Below are positions 1 through 7,556 of a stretch of DNA of 64,000 nucleotides, in pieces. Origin of the DNA: Hyphomicrobiales bacterium (GTDB lineage: Bacteria > Pseudomonadota > Alphaproteobacteria > Rhizobiales > Rhizobiaceae). The position numbers were made by a program, and so were the translations under genes. The notes beneath the pieces are model-generated. The model was not told the origin of the DNA. It was given only the letters and a program-made list of their open reading frames with translations, and ran no database searches. Numbering within the stretch: position 1 is the first letter of the stretch; the number at the start of each line of letters is the position of its first letter. The stretch is from positions 62,001 through 126,000 of the forward strand of contig QEVK01000001.1 in NCBI GenBank assembly GCA_003577315.1, read 5' to 3'.

Positions 1-1392
1 CGGCAGGATTCGATCCCGATGATCCTGTTCATCGGCCAGATCGGCCGCGGCATCAAGGAGCGCGAGGCCTTCCAGGAGGTCGACTACAAGGCGTTCTACG
101 GCTCGATCGCCAAATGGGTGGTCGAGATCGACGACGCCGCCCGCGTGCCGGAGCTGGTCACCCGCGCCTTCGCCGTCGCCACCTCGGGCCGGCCGGGGCC
201 GGTGGTCGTCTCGCTGCCGGAGGACATGCTGACCGACGAGGTCGAGGCGCCCGCGCCGCTGCCGCACGTTCCCGTCGAGACCCGCCCCGGCGAGCCGGAG
301 ATGCAGGCGCTGCACGCGCTGCTGGAGACGGCCGAGCGGCCCATCGCCATCCTCGGCGGCACGCGCTGGGGCGACGCGGCCGTCGCCGACATCCGCGAGG
401 CGGCCGAGCGCTGGGCGCTGCCGGTGGGCTGCTCCTTCCGCCGGCAGAAGCTGTTCGACCATCTCCACCCCTGCTATGCCGGCGACATCGGCATCGGCGC
501 CAACCCGCAGCTTGCCGCCTACATCAGGCAGGCCGACCTCGTGCTGCTGGTCGGCGGCCGCTTCGGCGAGATGCCGTCGTCGGACTACACGCTCCTCAAG
601 AGCCCCTACCCGGACCAGAAGCTGGTCCATGTCCACCCCGACCCGCAGGAGCTCGGCCGCGTCTATCGCCCGACCGTGGCGATCAACGCCACGCCGGCGG
701 CCTTCGCCGCCGCGCTGCGCGCCACCGGGCCGAAGGCGACGCCGTCATGGGCGAACCGCACCGAGGAGCTGCACCAGTCCTACCTCAAATGGTCGACCCC
801 GCCCGCGACCGGCCCCGGCAAGGTGCTGATGGGCCCGATCATGGAGCATCTGGAGAAGGTGCTGCCGCAGGATGCCGTCATCTGCAACGGCGCCGGCAAC
901 TTCGCCACCTGGATGCACCGCTTCCACCGCTTCCGCCGCAACAACACGCAGGCGGCGCCGACCTCGGGCTCGATGGGTTACGGCCTGCCGGCCGGCGTCG
1001 CCGCCAAGCACCTGTTCCGCGAGCGCGAGGTGATCGTGTGGGCCGGCGACGGCGACTTCATGATGCACGGGCAGGAGTTCGCCACCGCCGTGCAATATGA
1101 CCTGCCGATCGTCGTCGTCATCCTGAACAACGGCATCTACGGCACCATCCGCATGCACCAGGAGCGCGACTATCCCGGCCGCGTTTGCGGCACGATGCTG
1201 AAGAACCCGGATTTCGCGGCGCTGGCCCGCGCCTATGGCGGCCATGGCGAGACGGTGGAGGAGACGGCCGAATTCGCCGCCGCCTTCGAGCGCGCGCGCA
1301 GCAGCGGCAAGCCGGCCATCGTCGAGGTCAGGCTCGACCCCGAGGCGATCACGCCGACCCGCACGCTGACCGACATCCGCGAGGGCCGCTAA
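1..1392 (+). CDS. Thiamine-diphosphate-dependent enzyme, acetolactate-synthase-like (5' truncated)
   Basis: The reading frame is open to the first base of the window, so the N-terminus lies outside; the ATG at 19 is internal to the fold. What remains is the end of the N-terminal Pyr domain, the central ThDP-enzyme domain and the complete C-terminal PP domain. The ThDP/Mg motif starts with GDGDFM (nt 1045-1062) and ends with the LNNGIYG segment (about nt 1123-1143), as in acetolactate synthase, benzoylformate decarboxylase and glyoxylate carboligase. These enzymes decarboxylate or ligate 2-oxo acids. The exact substrate cannot be told from the sequence. The gene is convergent with the PaaX-like regulator, with 11 nt between stops. 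Family is secure, function is not. Confidence 0.85.
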   Translation, partial: RQDSIPMILFIGQIGRGIKEREAFQEVDYKAFYGSIAKWVVEIDDAARVPELVTRAFAVATSGRPGPVVVSLPEDMLTDEVEAPAPLPHVPVETRPGEPEMQALHALLETAERPIAILGGTRWGDAAVADIREAAERWALPVGCSFRRQKLFDHLHPCYAGDIGIGANPQLAAYIRQADLVLLVGGRFGEMPSSDYTLLKSPYPDQKLVHVHPDPQELGRVYRPTVAINATPAAFAAALRATGPKATPSWANRTEELHQSYLKWSTPPATGPGKVLMGPIMEHLEKVLPQDAVICNGAGNFATWMHRFHRFRRNNTQAAPTSGSMGYGLPAGVAAKHLFREREVIVWAGDGDFMMHGQEFATAVQYDLPIVVVILNNGIYGTIRMHQERDYPGRVCGTMLKNPDFAALARAYGGHGETVEETAEFAAAFERARSSGKPAIVEVRLDPEAITPTRTLTDIREGR

Positions 1393-1403
1393 AGCCGCGG
1401 GCC

Positions 1404-2279
1404 TCAGGCCCGCCAGCGCCACGCGAAGCGGACGGGGTCGCTCACCGGCGGCAGGCCGGCGGCGTCGAGCCAGCTTTCGCTGGGCGCCAGCAGCGCGGCA
1501 TAGATGTCGCGCGCCAGCCCGCGCGCCGCCTCGCCCGGCCAGTCGCGCGGCCACAGCGCCGGCGGCACGCCGGGATCGCGCAGGACGATGCGCCGCCATT
1601 CGTGGATCAGCAGCGTGCGCGCCGCCATCGCGTCGAGCGGCAGCAGCGCCGCCCCGCCGGCAAGCCGCGCCCGAAGCGGCGAGAACGCGGCGATGAAGGC
1701 GTCGTAGGCGGCGGCCGTCTCGCGCGACGGCCACAATTCGCGCAGCGCCTCGGGATGCGCGGCGCTTTCGCCGCGCACCACCAGCATGCCCGAAAGCGCG
1801 CCGGCGGCATCGGGCGCGCCCTCGGAATCCGGCCGCAGGTAGACGCCGGCCGCCGCCCGCACGAAGCCGAGCGCCTGAAGCTCGGCCGCGCCGGCCTCGC
1901 CCTGCCCCGGCGGCGCGATGGCCACGGTCCAGCGCCCGTCCCAGGCCGGCGGGCCGCCGGCATAGATGCGCCGCGTGGCGAGGTCGAAGGCGTGGCGGCC
2001 CTGCGCGCCCAGGCTGAAGAAGGAATTGCGGCCCTGCCGCTCGCGCTCCACCCAGCCGTCGCCCGCCAGCCGCGACAAAGCCGTGCGCAGCGCCCCCGGC
2101 TCGACGCGCAGCCGCGCCGCAAGCTCCTGCAACACCGCCAGCGCCACCCGCCCGCCGCGCGGCACGATGGCGTCGCCGAACACGGTGACGACCAGCGACC
2201 ACACCCGCAGCCGGCCGCGCTCGTGGAGGCGGTCGGTCAGCGCCTCGAGAACGGCGGCGGGCGGAGCGGTGCTGTCCAT
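1404..2279 (-). CDS. paaX: PaaX-family transcriptional regulator
   Basis: A 291-aa protein with the PaaX arrangement: an N-terminal winged-helix region (about residues 33-90, containing FGDAIVPRGG and ALRTALSRLAGDGWVER) followed by the PaaX middle and C-terminal regions. PaaX proteins are repressors that sense phenylacetyl-CoA. The frame is open upstream to 2432, but I chose the ATG at 2279 because family homology begins there and the upstream stretch is Cys/Gly-rich with no family resemblance. A PaaI-like thioesterase gene lies 1 kb away, but no paaABCDE, paaK or paaG is in the window, so the target operon is probably elsewhere. Divergent from the terC-like gene. Confidence 0.85.
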   Translation of the reverse strand: MDSTAPPAAVLEALTDRLHERGRLRVWSLVVTVFGDAIVPRGGRVALAVLQELAARLRVEPGALRTALSRLAGDGWVERERQGRNSFFSLGAQGRHAFDLATRRIYAGGPPAWDGRWTVAIAPPGQGEAGAAELQALGFVRAAAGVYLRPDSEGAPDAAGALSGMLVVRGESAAHPEALRELWPSRETAAAYDAFIAAFSPLRARLAGGAALLPLDAMAARTLLIHEWRRIVLRDPGVPPALWPRDWPGEAARGLARDIYAALLAPSESWLDAAGLPPVSDPVRFAWRWRA

Positions 2280-2449
2280 GCCGCGACAGATGCCAGCACA
2301 GGGCCCCCGGCCGCAACCGCAAAATTCCGTCGCCGTGTCTTGAACCGCCCCGCCGCCATCCCCATGTAAAATTGCCTGCGGAAATTCTCCGACTTCGGGC
2401 GCGATGCGGCGTGGACGGCGCCGCATTTTCATAAAGAGTGGGACATAAT

Positions 2450-3106
2450 ATGGAAATCTTCACGCCCGAGGGCTTCACCGCCCTTTTGCAGGTGATGGCC
2501 ATCGACCTTGTTCTCGCCGGCGACAACGCCGTCGTGATCGGCCTGGCGGCGGCGGGCCTGCCGGCCAGCCAGCGGGCCAAGGCCATCCTGATCGGCATCA
2601 TCGCCGCCACCGTGCTGCGCATCGCCTTCGCCAGCGTCACGGTCCAGCTTCTCAACATCATCGGCCTGCTCCTCGTCGGCGGCCTGCTGCTTTTGTGGGT
2701 GTGCTGGAAGATGTGGCGCGAGCTGCGCACGCCGCACCACGAGATCCACGCCGCCCAGGAAGCGCTGGCCGGCGAGGATCTCGACGCCAGCGGCGGCATC
2801 GCCGAGGGCGCGCCGCGCAAGACGCTCAAGCAGGCGGCGGTCCAGATCATCATCGCCGACGTGTCGATGTCGCTCGACAACGTGCTCGCGGTGGCGGGCG
2901 CGGCGCGCGATCATCCGACCGTGCTCATCATCGGCCTCGTCCTGTCGATCGCGCTGATGGGCATCGCCGCCGGCTACATCGCGCGCCTGCTCGAGAAGCA
3001 CCGCTGGATCGCCTATGTCGGCCTCGCCATCATCCTCTACGTCGCGCTGGAGATGATCTATCGCGGCTCGCTGGAGGTGTGGCCGGCGGTCGCCGCCGGC
3101 CTCTAG
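2450..3106 (+). CDS. TerC/YjbE-family integral membrane protein
   Basis: A 218-aa protein with about six to seven hydrophobic segments and the two acidic TerC signatures: DLVLAGDNAVVIG (residues 19-31) and DVSMSLDNVLAV (137-148). The conserved acidic residues in membrane helices suggest metal-ion transport, as discussed for TerC and the manganese exporters MntX/Alx; the substrate here is inferred only from family. A charged cytoplasmic loop (about residues 88-125) links the two halves. ATG 2450 is preferred over GTG 2438 because an AAGAG Shine-Dalgarno-like sequence is well spaced from it. The gene is followed by a strong terminator and is transcribed alone. Confidence 0.85.
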   Translation: MEIFTPEGFTALLQVMAIDLVLAGDNAVVIGLAAAGLPASQRAKAILIGIIAATVLRIAFASVTVQLLNIIGLLLVGGLLLLWVCWKMWRELRTPHHEIHAAQEALAGEDLDASGGIAEGAPRKTLKQAAVQIIIADVSMSLDNVLAVAGAARDHPTVLIIGLVLSIALMGIAAGYIARLLEKHRWIAYVGLAIILYVALEMIYRGSLEVWPAVAAGL

Positions 3107-3156
3107 GCGTCCGGCAGCCCCGAAGGCCCTGCCCGAACGCGAAGGTCCCGAACGCG

Positions 3157-3193
3157 AAGGCCCGCCGCTTCCCCCGAGCGGCGGGCCTTTCTT
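3157..3193 (+). terminator. Rho-independent terminator after terC-like gene
   Basis: A 13-bp perfect GC-rich stem (3157-3169 pairs with 3177-3189) with a 7-nt loop, followed by TTTCTT. It sits 50 nt after the terC-like stop codon and ahead of the convergent paaI-like stop (3256). It may also serve that gene in the other direction, though the U-tract is weaker there. Confidence 0.85.
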
Positions 3194-3255
3194 GTCGCGG
3201 TGGCTGGAGCGGCGGACACGATGCGGGGCGGCAGGCCGACCGCCGACCGCCCGGC

Positions 3256-3687
3256 TCACTCCTCGAAGTGCTTGCCTTCCAGCGTCCGCGAGGCGCCGCG
3301 GAACTCGGCCACCAGCCTGCCGTCCTGATCGGTGACGCGCACGTCGCAGATGCCCGAGCGGCCGTAGAGCGCGATCTCGCGCGCCTCCGCCTTCAGCCGG
3401 TCGCCGAGCCTTCCCGGCGCGACATAGGTAATGGAGTTGTGCTGCGCCACCGCCAGCCGGTTGTGCGAGTTGCAGGCGAAGGCGAAGGCCGAATCCGCCA
3501 GCGTGAAGATGTAGCCGCCGTGGCAGATGTCGTGGCCGTTGGTGTGGTGCTTCTCCACGGTGAACGACGTCGTCGCCGTGCCCGGCCCCACCGCGTCGAG
3601 GCTCATGCCGAGCCATTTCGAGGCGTCGTCGCGCGCCCACATGGCCTCCGCGCTCCGACGCGCGATCTCCTCCGGCGACAGCGCCAT
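3256..3687 (-). CDS. paaI: PaaI-type hydroxyphenylacetyl-CoA thioesterase
   Basis: A 143-aa single-domain hotdog-fold acyl-CoA thioesterase. The PaaI signature is present: HHTNGHDICHGGYIFTLAD (residues 47-65), with the Asn/His/Gly-Gly loop and catalytic Asp65 in the usual places, and the length is normal. PaaI hydrolyses ring-hydroxylated phenylacetyl-CoA esters and rescues CoA from dead-end products of the phenylacetate pathway. The gene has its own start with a purine-rich AGGGAGGAGATCGC sequence just upstream of the ATG. It stands alone here, separated from the paaX-like gene by terC, and no other paa catabolic gene is nearby. Confidence 0.87.
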   Translation of the reverse strand: MALSPEEIARRSAEAMWARDDASKWLGMSLDAVGPGTATTSFTVEKHHTNGHDICHGGYIFTLADSAFAFACNSHNRLAVAQHNSITYVAPGRLGDRLKAEAREIALYGRSGICDVRVTDQDGRLVAEFRGASRTLEGKHFEE

Positions 3688-3857
3688 GCGATCTCCTCCC
3701 TCTCCCGTTGCCCCGCGAGTTTACATAAACCGTCCGGCCGGTCAATGAACGGGCAGACCCCCTTCAGCCGCTCAACCTTTCGCCCGCGCCGCCGCCCCGG
3801 CGCGTCCCCATCTTGTCCGTGCAGCCGCGTGGCACCCGCGCCCGTCGGACCTGCGGA

Positions 3858-3916
3858 CGCAAGAAGGGGCGGTCACCCGCCCCTTCTCGTGCCCGCGGCC
3901 GGCTCCGGCCGCGGGC
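3858..3916 (-). terminator. Tandem hairpins ending the pyrimidine/ABC operon
   Basis: Two strong hairpins lie directly after the stop codon of the binding-protein gene (leftward reading). The first has a 12-bp stem pairing 3891-3902 with 3905-3916. The second has an 11-bp stem pairing 3862-3872 with 3877-3887 and a 4-nt loop, followed leftward by a short T-containing stretch. They probably terminate the long operon starting at 12800. Confidence 0.75.
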
Positions 3917-3928
3917 GGGAGGAAAGCA

Positions 3929-4921
3929 TCAGCCGCCGAACGCCTTGTCGGTGACGGCGTGCGTCCAGGCGCCTTCCGGCTTCTTCGAGATCACCGGGTC
4001 GTCGCCGCCGGTCAGCAGCGTCTCGACCGTGCGCTCGAAGTCTGCCGGGTCGAGCGAACCGTTGGAGCCGGCCGTCAGCTTGGCCACCTCGCGCATCATG
4101 CGCTTCTGGTGGTGCTCCTGCTGCGCGCCGGTCTCGTCGTTCTCCAGCACGATCTCGGCCGCCTCGTCCGGGTTCTCCTCGGCGTATTTCCAGCCCTTCA
4201 TCGAGGCCTTGACGAAGCGCGCCATCCTGTCGACGAAGGCCTCGTCGGCGAGGTTCTGCTCCAGCACCCACAGGCCGTCCTCCAGCGTGGCGACGCCCTG
4301 GTCCTCGTATTTGAAGGTGACGAGCTCGTCTTCGGCGATGCCGGCGTCGATGACCTGCCAGTATTCGTTGTAGGTCATGACCGAGATGCAGTCGGCCTGC
4401 TTCTGGAGCAGCGGGTCGACGTTGAAGCCCTGCTTGAGCACGGTCACGCCGTCCGCTCCCCCTTGCGTGGAGATGCCGAGCTTGTTCATCCAGTTCATGA
4501 ACGGATACTCGTTGCCGAAGAACCAGACGCCGAGCGTCCTGCCCTTGAAGTCGTCCGGCCCGGTGATGCCGGTGGACTTCAGGCAGGTCAGCATCATGCC
4601 CGAGGACTTGAAGGGCTGGGCGATGTTGACGAGCGGGACGCCGCGCTCGCGCGTGGCGAGCGCCGCCGGCATCCACTCCACGATCACGTCGGCGCCGCCG
4701 CCGGCCATCACCTGCGGCGGGGCGATGTCCGGCCCGCCGGGCTTGATCTCGACGTCGAGCCCCTCCTCCTCGTAGAAGCCCTTGTCCTTGGCCACGTAGT
4801 AGCCGGCGAACTGGGCCTGCGTCACCCATTTGAGCTGGAGCGTGACCTTGTCCGCAGCCATGGCCTGAAAGGCGGCCAGCGACATCGCGCCGGCGAGAAA
4901 TGCAACTGTCGTCGTTTTCAT
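3929..4921 (-). CDS. ABC transporter substrate-binding protein, SsuA/NMT1 (THI5-like) family
   Basis: A 330-aa periplasmic binding protein. It starts with a Sec signal peptide (charged MKTTT, hydrophobic core, probable cleavage after AMA near residue 22). The mature part opens with KVTLQLKWVTQAQFAGYYVA and continues through GFYEEEGLDVEI, typical of the NMT1/THI5-like family that binds pyrimidine-like or sulfonate ligands. ATG 4921 is preferred over the upstream in-frame start at 4951 because GAGGGTG precedes it and it begins the signal peptide. It is the last gene of the operon, 22 nt after the permease stop. Context (dihydropyrimidinase, carbamoylase) suggests a pyrimidine or its breakdown product as ligand; that is inference. 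Confidence 0.88.
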   Translation of the reverse strand: MKTTTVAFLAGAMSLAAFQAMAADKVTLQLKWVTQAQFAGYYVAKDKGFYEEEGLDVEIKPGGPDIAPPQVMAGGGADVIVEWMPAALATRERGVPLVNIAQPFKSSGMMLTCLKSTGITGPDDFKGRTLGVWFFGNEYPFMNWMNKLGISTQGGADGVTVLKQGFNVDPLLQKQADCISVMTYNEYWQVIDAGIAEDELVTFKYEDQGVATLEDGLWVLEQNLADEAFVDRMARFVKASMKGWKYAEENPDEAAEIVLENDETGAQQEHHQKRMMREVAKLTAGSNGSLDPADFERTVETLLTGGDDPVISKKPEGAWTHAVTDKAFGG

Positions 4922-4943
4922 TGTTTCACCCTCTGAAGTTCGT

Positions 4944-5804
4944 CTATCCACCGCGGACAGACGGATGCCAGAACGTCACGGCCCTCTCGGCGAGGGCCAC
5001 GACCCCGTAGAAGACGGAGCCGGCCAGCGCGGCGACCGCGATCTCCGCCCAGACCATGTCGACATTCATCCGGCCGACCTCGGTCGATATCCGGAAGCCC
5101 ATGCCGACGATGGGCGTGCCGAAGAACTCGGCCACGATGGCGCCGATCAGCGCCAGCGTCGAGTTGATCTTCAGCGCGTTGAAGATGAAGGGCGCCGCCG
5201 CCGGCAGCCTGAGCTTGAAAAGCGTCTGCCAGTAGCCGGCGGCATAGGTGCGCATCAGGTCGCGGTCTATCGCGCTCGACGCCGCCAGCCCCTGCACCGT
5301 GTTCACCAGCATGGGAAAGAAGGTCATGATGATGACGACGGCGGCCTTGGACGGCCAGTCGAAGCCGAACCACATCACCATGATGGGTGCGATGCCGATG
5401 ATCGGCAGCGCCGAGACGAAGTTGCCGAGCGGCAGCAGCCCGCGTTGCAGGAACGGAGAGCGGTCGATCAGGATGGCGACGAGGAAGCCGGCGCCGCAGC
5501 CCAGCACGTAGCCGATCAGCACCGCCTTGAGGAAGGTCTGGCGGAAATCGGCCCACAGGATCGGCACCGAGTTCACGATGCGCGCCCAGATCATCGAGGG
5601 CGGCGGCAACAGCACCGAAGGGATGGCGAAGCCGCGCACCACGCCCTCCCACATCGCCAGCACCGCGATGCCGAAGACGAGCGGCACGAGGACGTCGATC
5701 AGCCGGCGCATCGCCGCCGGGCGCGGCGACAGCCTCACCAGCCACTCGTTGAGCGCCCATGCCGCGATCCAGAACAGCAGCGCCAGGATGAACGGGTTGG
5801 TCAT
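4944..5804 (-). CDS. ABC transporter permease (SsuC/ThiX-like), second subunit
   Basis: A 286-aa membrane protein with about six transmembrane segments and the binding-protein-dependent permease signature around residues 195-215 (DRDLMRTYAAGYWQTLFKLR then LPAAAPFIFNAL), which contacts the ATPase. It starts at ATG 5804, overlapping the stop of the preceding permease gene by 4 nt (ATGA), so the two are translationally coupled. Two different permease genes with one ATPase gene imply a heterodimeric channel, whereas SsuC transporters are usually homodimeric. A long upstream frame extension is only the shadow of the neighbouring permease gene. Confidence 0.88.
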   Translation of the reverse strand: MTNPFILALLFWIAAWALNEWLVRLSPRPAAMRRLIDVLVPLVFGIAVLAMWEGVVRGFAIPSVLLPPPSMIWARIVNSVPILWADFRQTFLKAVLIGYVLGCGAGFLVAILIDRSPFLQRGLLPLGNFVSALPIIGIAPIMVMWFGFDWPSKAAVVIIMTFFPMLVNTVQGLAASSAIDRDLMRTYAAGYWQTLFKLRLPAAAPFIFNALKINSTLALIGAIVAEFFGTPIVGMGFRISTEVGRMNVDMVWAEIAVAALAGSVFYGVVALAERAVTFWHPSVRGG

Positions 5805-6736
5805 TGCGCCATCCCCATGCGCTTGAGCACCATGCGGTGGCCGGCGCCGATGACCGCCACCAGGATCGCGGCCAAGGCGGCGGCCATGAACAGCGCCGAC
5901 CAGATCTGCACCGTCTGGCCGTAATAGGAGCCGGCGAGCAGCCGCGCGCCGAGCCCCGCCACCGCGCCGGTCGGCAGCTCGCCGACGATGGCGCCCACGA
6001 GGCTGATGGCCACCGCCACCTTGAGCGAGGTGAAGAGATAGGGCATGGCCGAGGGCCAGCGCAGCTTCCAGAAGGTCTGGGCGGCGCTGGCGGAATAGGT
6101 GCGCATCAGGTCGAGTTGGATCGGCTCGGGGCTGCGCAGGCCCTTGACCATGCCCACCACCACCGGGAAGAACGACAGGTAGGTCGAGATCAGCGCCTTG
6201 GGCAGAAGCCCGGTCAGGCCGACGGCGTTGAGCACCACGATGATCATCGGCGCGATGGCGAGGATGGGGATGGTCTGGCTGGCCACCACCCACGGCATCA
6301 CCGACTTGTCCATCGCCCGGTTGTGGACGATGAAGACGGCGAGCAGGATGCCGAGAAGCGTGCCGAGCGCGAAGCCGAGCAGCGTCGAGGACAGCGTGAC
6401 CCAGGCGTGGTAGAGCAGGCTGCGCCGCGATGTCGGCGCGACCTCGACCGTGGTGCGCCACATCTCGGCGAAGACCTGATGCGGGCTCGGCAGCACCGGC
6501 CGCTCCTGCGCCAGCGTGTCGCGCACGAGGTCGGCGAAGGTCCACGTCGTGCCGGAGCGCTCGTAGACGCCGAGCTGCCACGGCATGTTGAGGTATACGG
6601 CGAAGCCGTACCACGCCACCACGATGGCCGCGACGACGATCACGATCGGCAGCGTATTGCCGGCGGCGAGGCGGGAAAGCACGCCCTCCTGTTGCGGCGC
6701 GGCCGCGGCGACGGGAGCTGCCGCGCTAGTCCTCAT
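5801..6736 (-). CDS. ABC transporter permease (SsuC/ThiX-like), first subunit
   Basis: A 311-aa inner-membrane protein. An Ala/Pro-rich cytoplasmic N-terminus is followed by a first helix (about residues 29-48), a long periplasmic segment to about residue 105, and five further helices with the coupling motif near LDLMRTYSASAAQTFWKLRW. It is paralogous to the next permease in the operon, but the periplasmic insertion after helix 1 is larger. Its start overlaps the end of the ATPase gene by 11 nt. It forms the importer with the adjacent ATPase, second permease and SsuA/NMT1-type binding protein. Confidence 0.88.
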   Translation of the reverse strand: MRTSAAAPVAAAAPQQEGVLSRLAAGNTLPIVIVVAAIVVAWYGFAVYLNMPWQLGVYERSGTTWTFADLVRDTLAQERPVLPSPHQVFAEMWRTTVEVAPTSRRSLLYHAWVTLSSTLLGFALGTLLGILLAVFIVHNRAMDKSVMPWVVASQTIPILAIAPMIIVVLNAVGLTGLLPKALISTYLSFFPVVVGMVKGLRSPEPIQLDLMRTYSASAAQTFWKLRWPSAMPYLFTSLKVAVAISLVGAIVGELPTGAVAGLGARLLAGSYYGQTVQIWSALFMAAALAAILVAVIGAGHRMVLKRMGMAQ

Positions 6737-7547
6737 AGCCGTGCCCCGACCTCAGGCCCTCGCGCACCCGCGCGGCGATGGACAGGAACTCGGGCGACTC
6801 GCGGATGTCGAGCGGCCGCTCGCGCGGCAGCGTCGAGTGGATCACGTCCGTCACCCTTCCGGGACGCGGCGACATCACCACGATCTTGGTCGAAAGATAC
6901 ACGGCCTCGGGGATCGAGTGGGTGACGAAGCAGATCGTCTTTTGCGTGCGCGCCCACAGCTCCAGAAGCTGCTCGTTGAGATGATCGCGCACGATCTCGT
7001 CGAGCGCGCCGAACGGCTCGTCCATCAACAGAAGGTCGGCGTCGAAGGCGAGCGCGCGGGCGATGGAGGCGCGCTGCTGCATGCCGCCCGAAAGCTGCCA
7101 CGGGAACTTCTTCTCGAAGCCGGTCAGGTTGACGAGCGCCAGCGTGCGGGCGATGCGCTCGTCGACCTCGCGCCTCGGATAGCCCATGATCTCCAGCGGC
7201 AGCGCCACGTTGCGCTCGATGGTGCGCCACGGGAACAGGCCGGCGGCCTGGAAGACATAGCCGTAGGCGCGCGCCTGCCGCGCCGCGCGCGGCGACATGC
7301 CGTTGACGAGGATCGTCCCTTCCGTCGGCTGCTCGAGATCGGCGATCACCCGCAGGAACGTGGTCTTGCCGCAACCGGACGGACCGATGAAGGAGACGAA
7401 CTCGCCCTTGCCGATCGCGAGATCGACGCTGGAGAGCGCGTTGACCGGGCCGTCATTGGTCGCGAAGGTCAGGCCGAGGCCGCTTGCCTCGATCACCGGG
7501 GCGAGGGTCTGGACGGCTGGCTCTATATGGCTGGCGGGAGCGTTCAT
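6726..7547 (-). CDS. ABC transporter ATP-binding protein (SsuB/TauB-like)
   Basis: A 273-aa ATPase with Walker A GPSGCGKTT (residues 55-63), the ABC signature LSGGM (151-155), Walker B LLLMDE (171-176) and a switch His in FVTHS. It belongs to the nitrate/sulfonate/taurine (SsuB/TauB) group that pairs with SsuC-like permeases. It begins 9 nt after the dihydropyrimidinase stop, which ties the importer to the pyrimidine catabolic genes as one transcript. Length is normal and nothing is missing. Confidence 0.9.
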   Translation of the reverse strand: MNAPASHIEPAVQTLAPVIEASGLGLTFATNDGPVNALSSVDLAIGKGEFVSFIGPSGCGKTTFLRVIADLEQPTEGTILVNGMSPRAARQARAYGYVFQAAGLFPWRTIERNVALPLEIMGYPRREVDERIARTLALVNLTGFEKKFPWQLSGGMQQRASIARALAFDADLLLMDEPFGALDEIVRDHLNEQLLELWARTQKTICFVTHSIPEAVYLSTKIVVMSPRPGRVTDVIHSTLPRERPLDIRESPEFLSIAARVREGLRSGHGYED

Positions 7548-7556
7548 GGGCGAGGC

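Noticed and set aside
3133-3160. Short direct repeat CCCGAACGCGAAGG near the terC terminator
   Set aside because: Only two tandem copies of 14-15 nt, no unit structure of CRISPR or mobile element; likely replication slippage beside the terminator.
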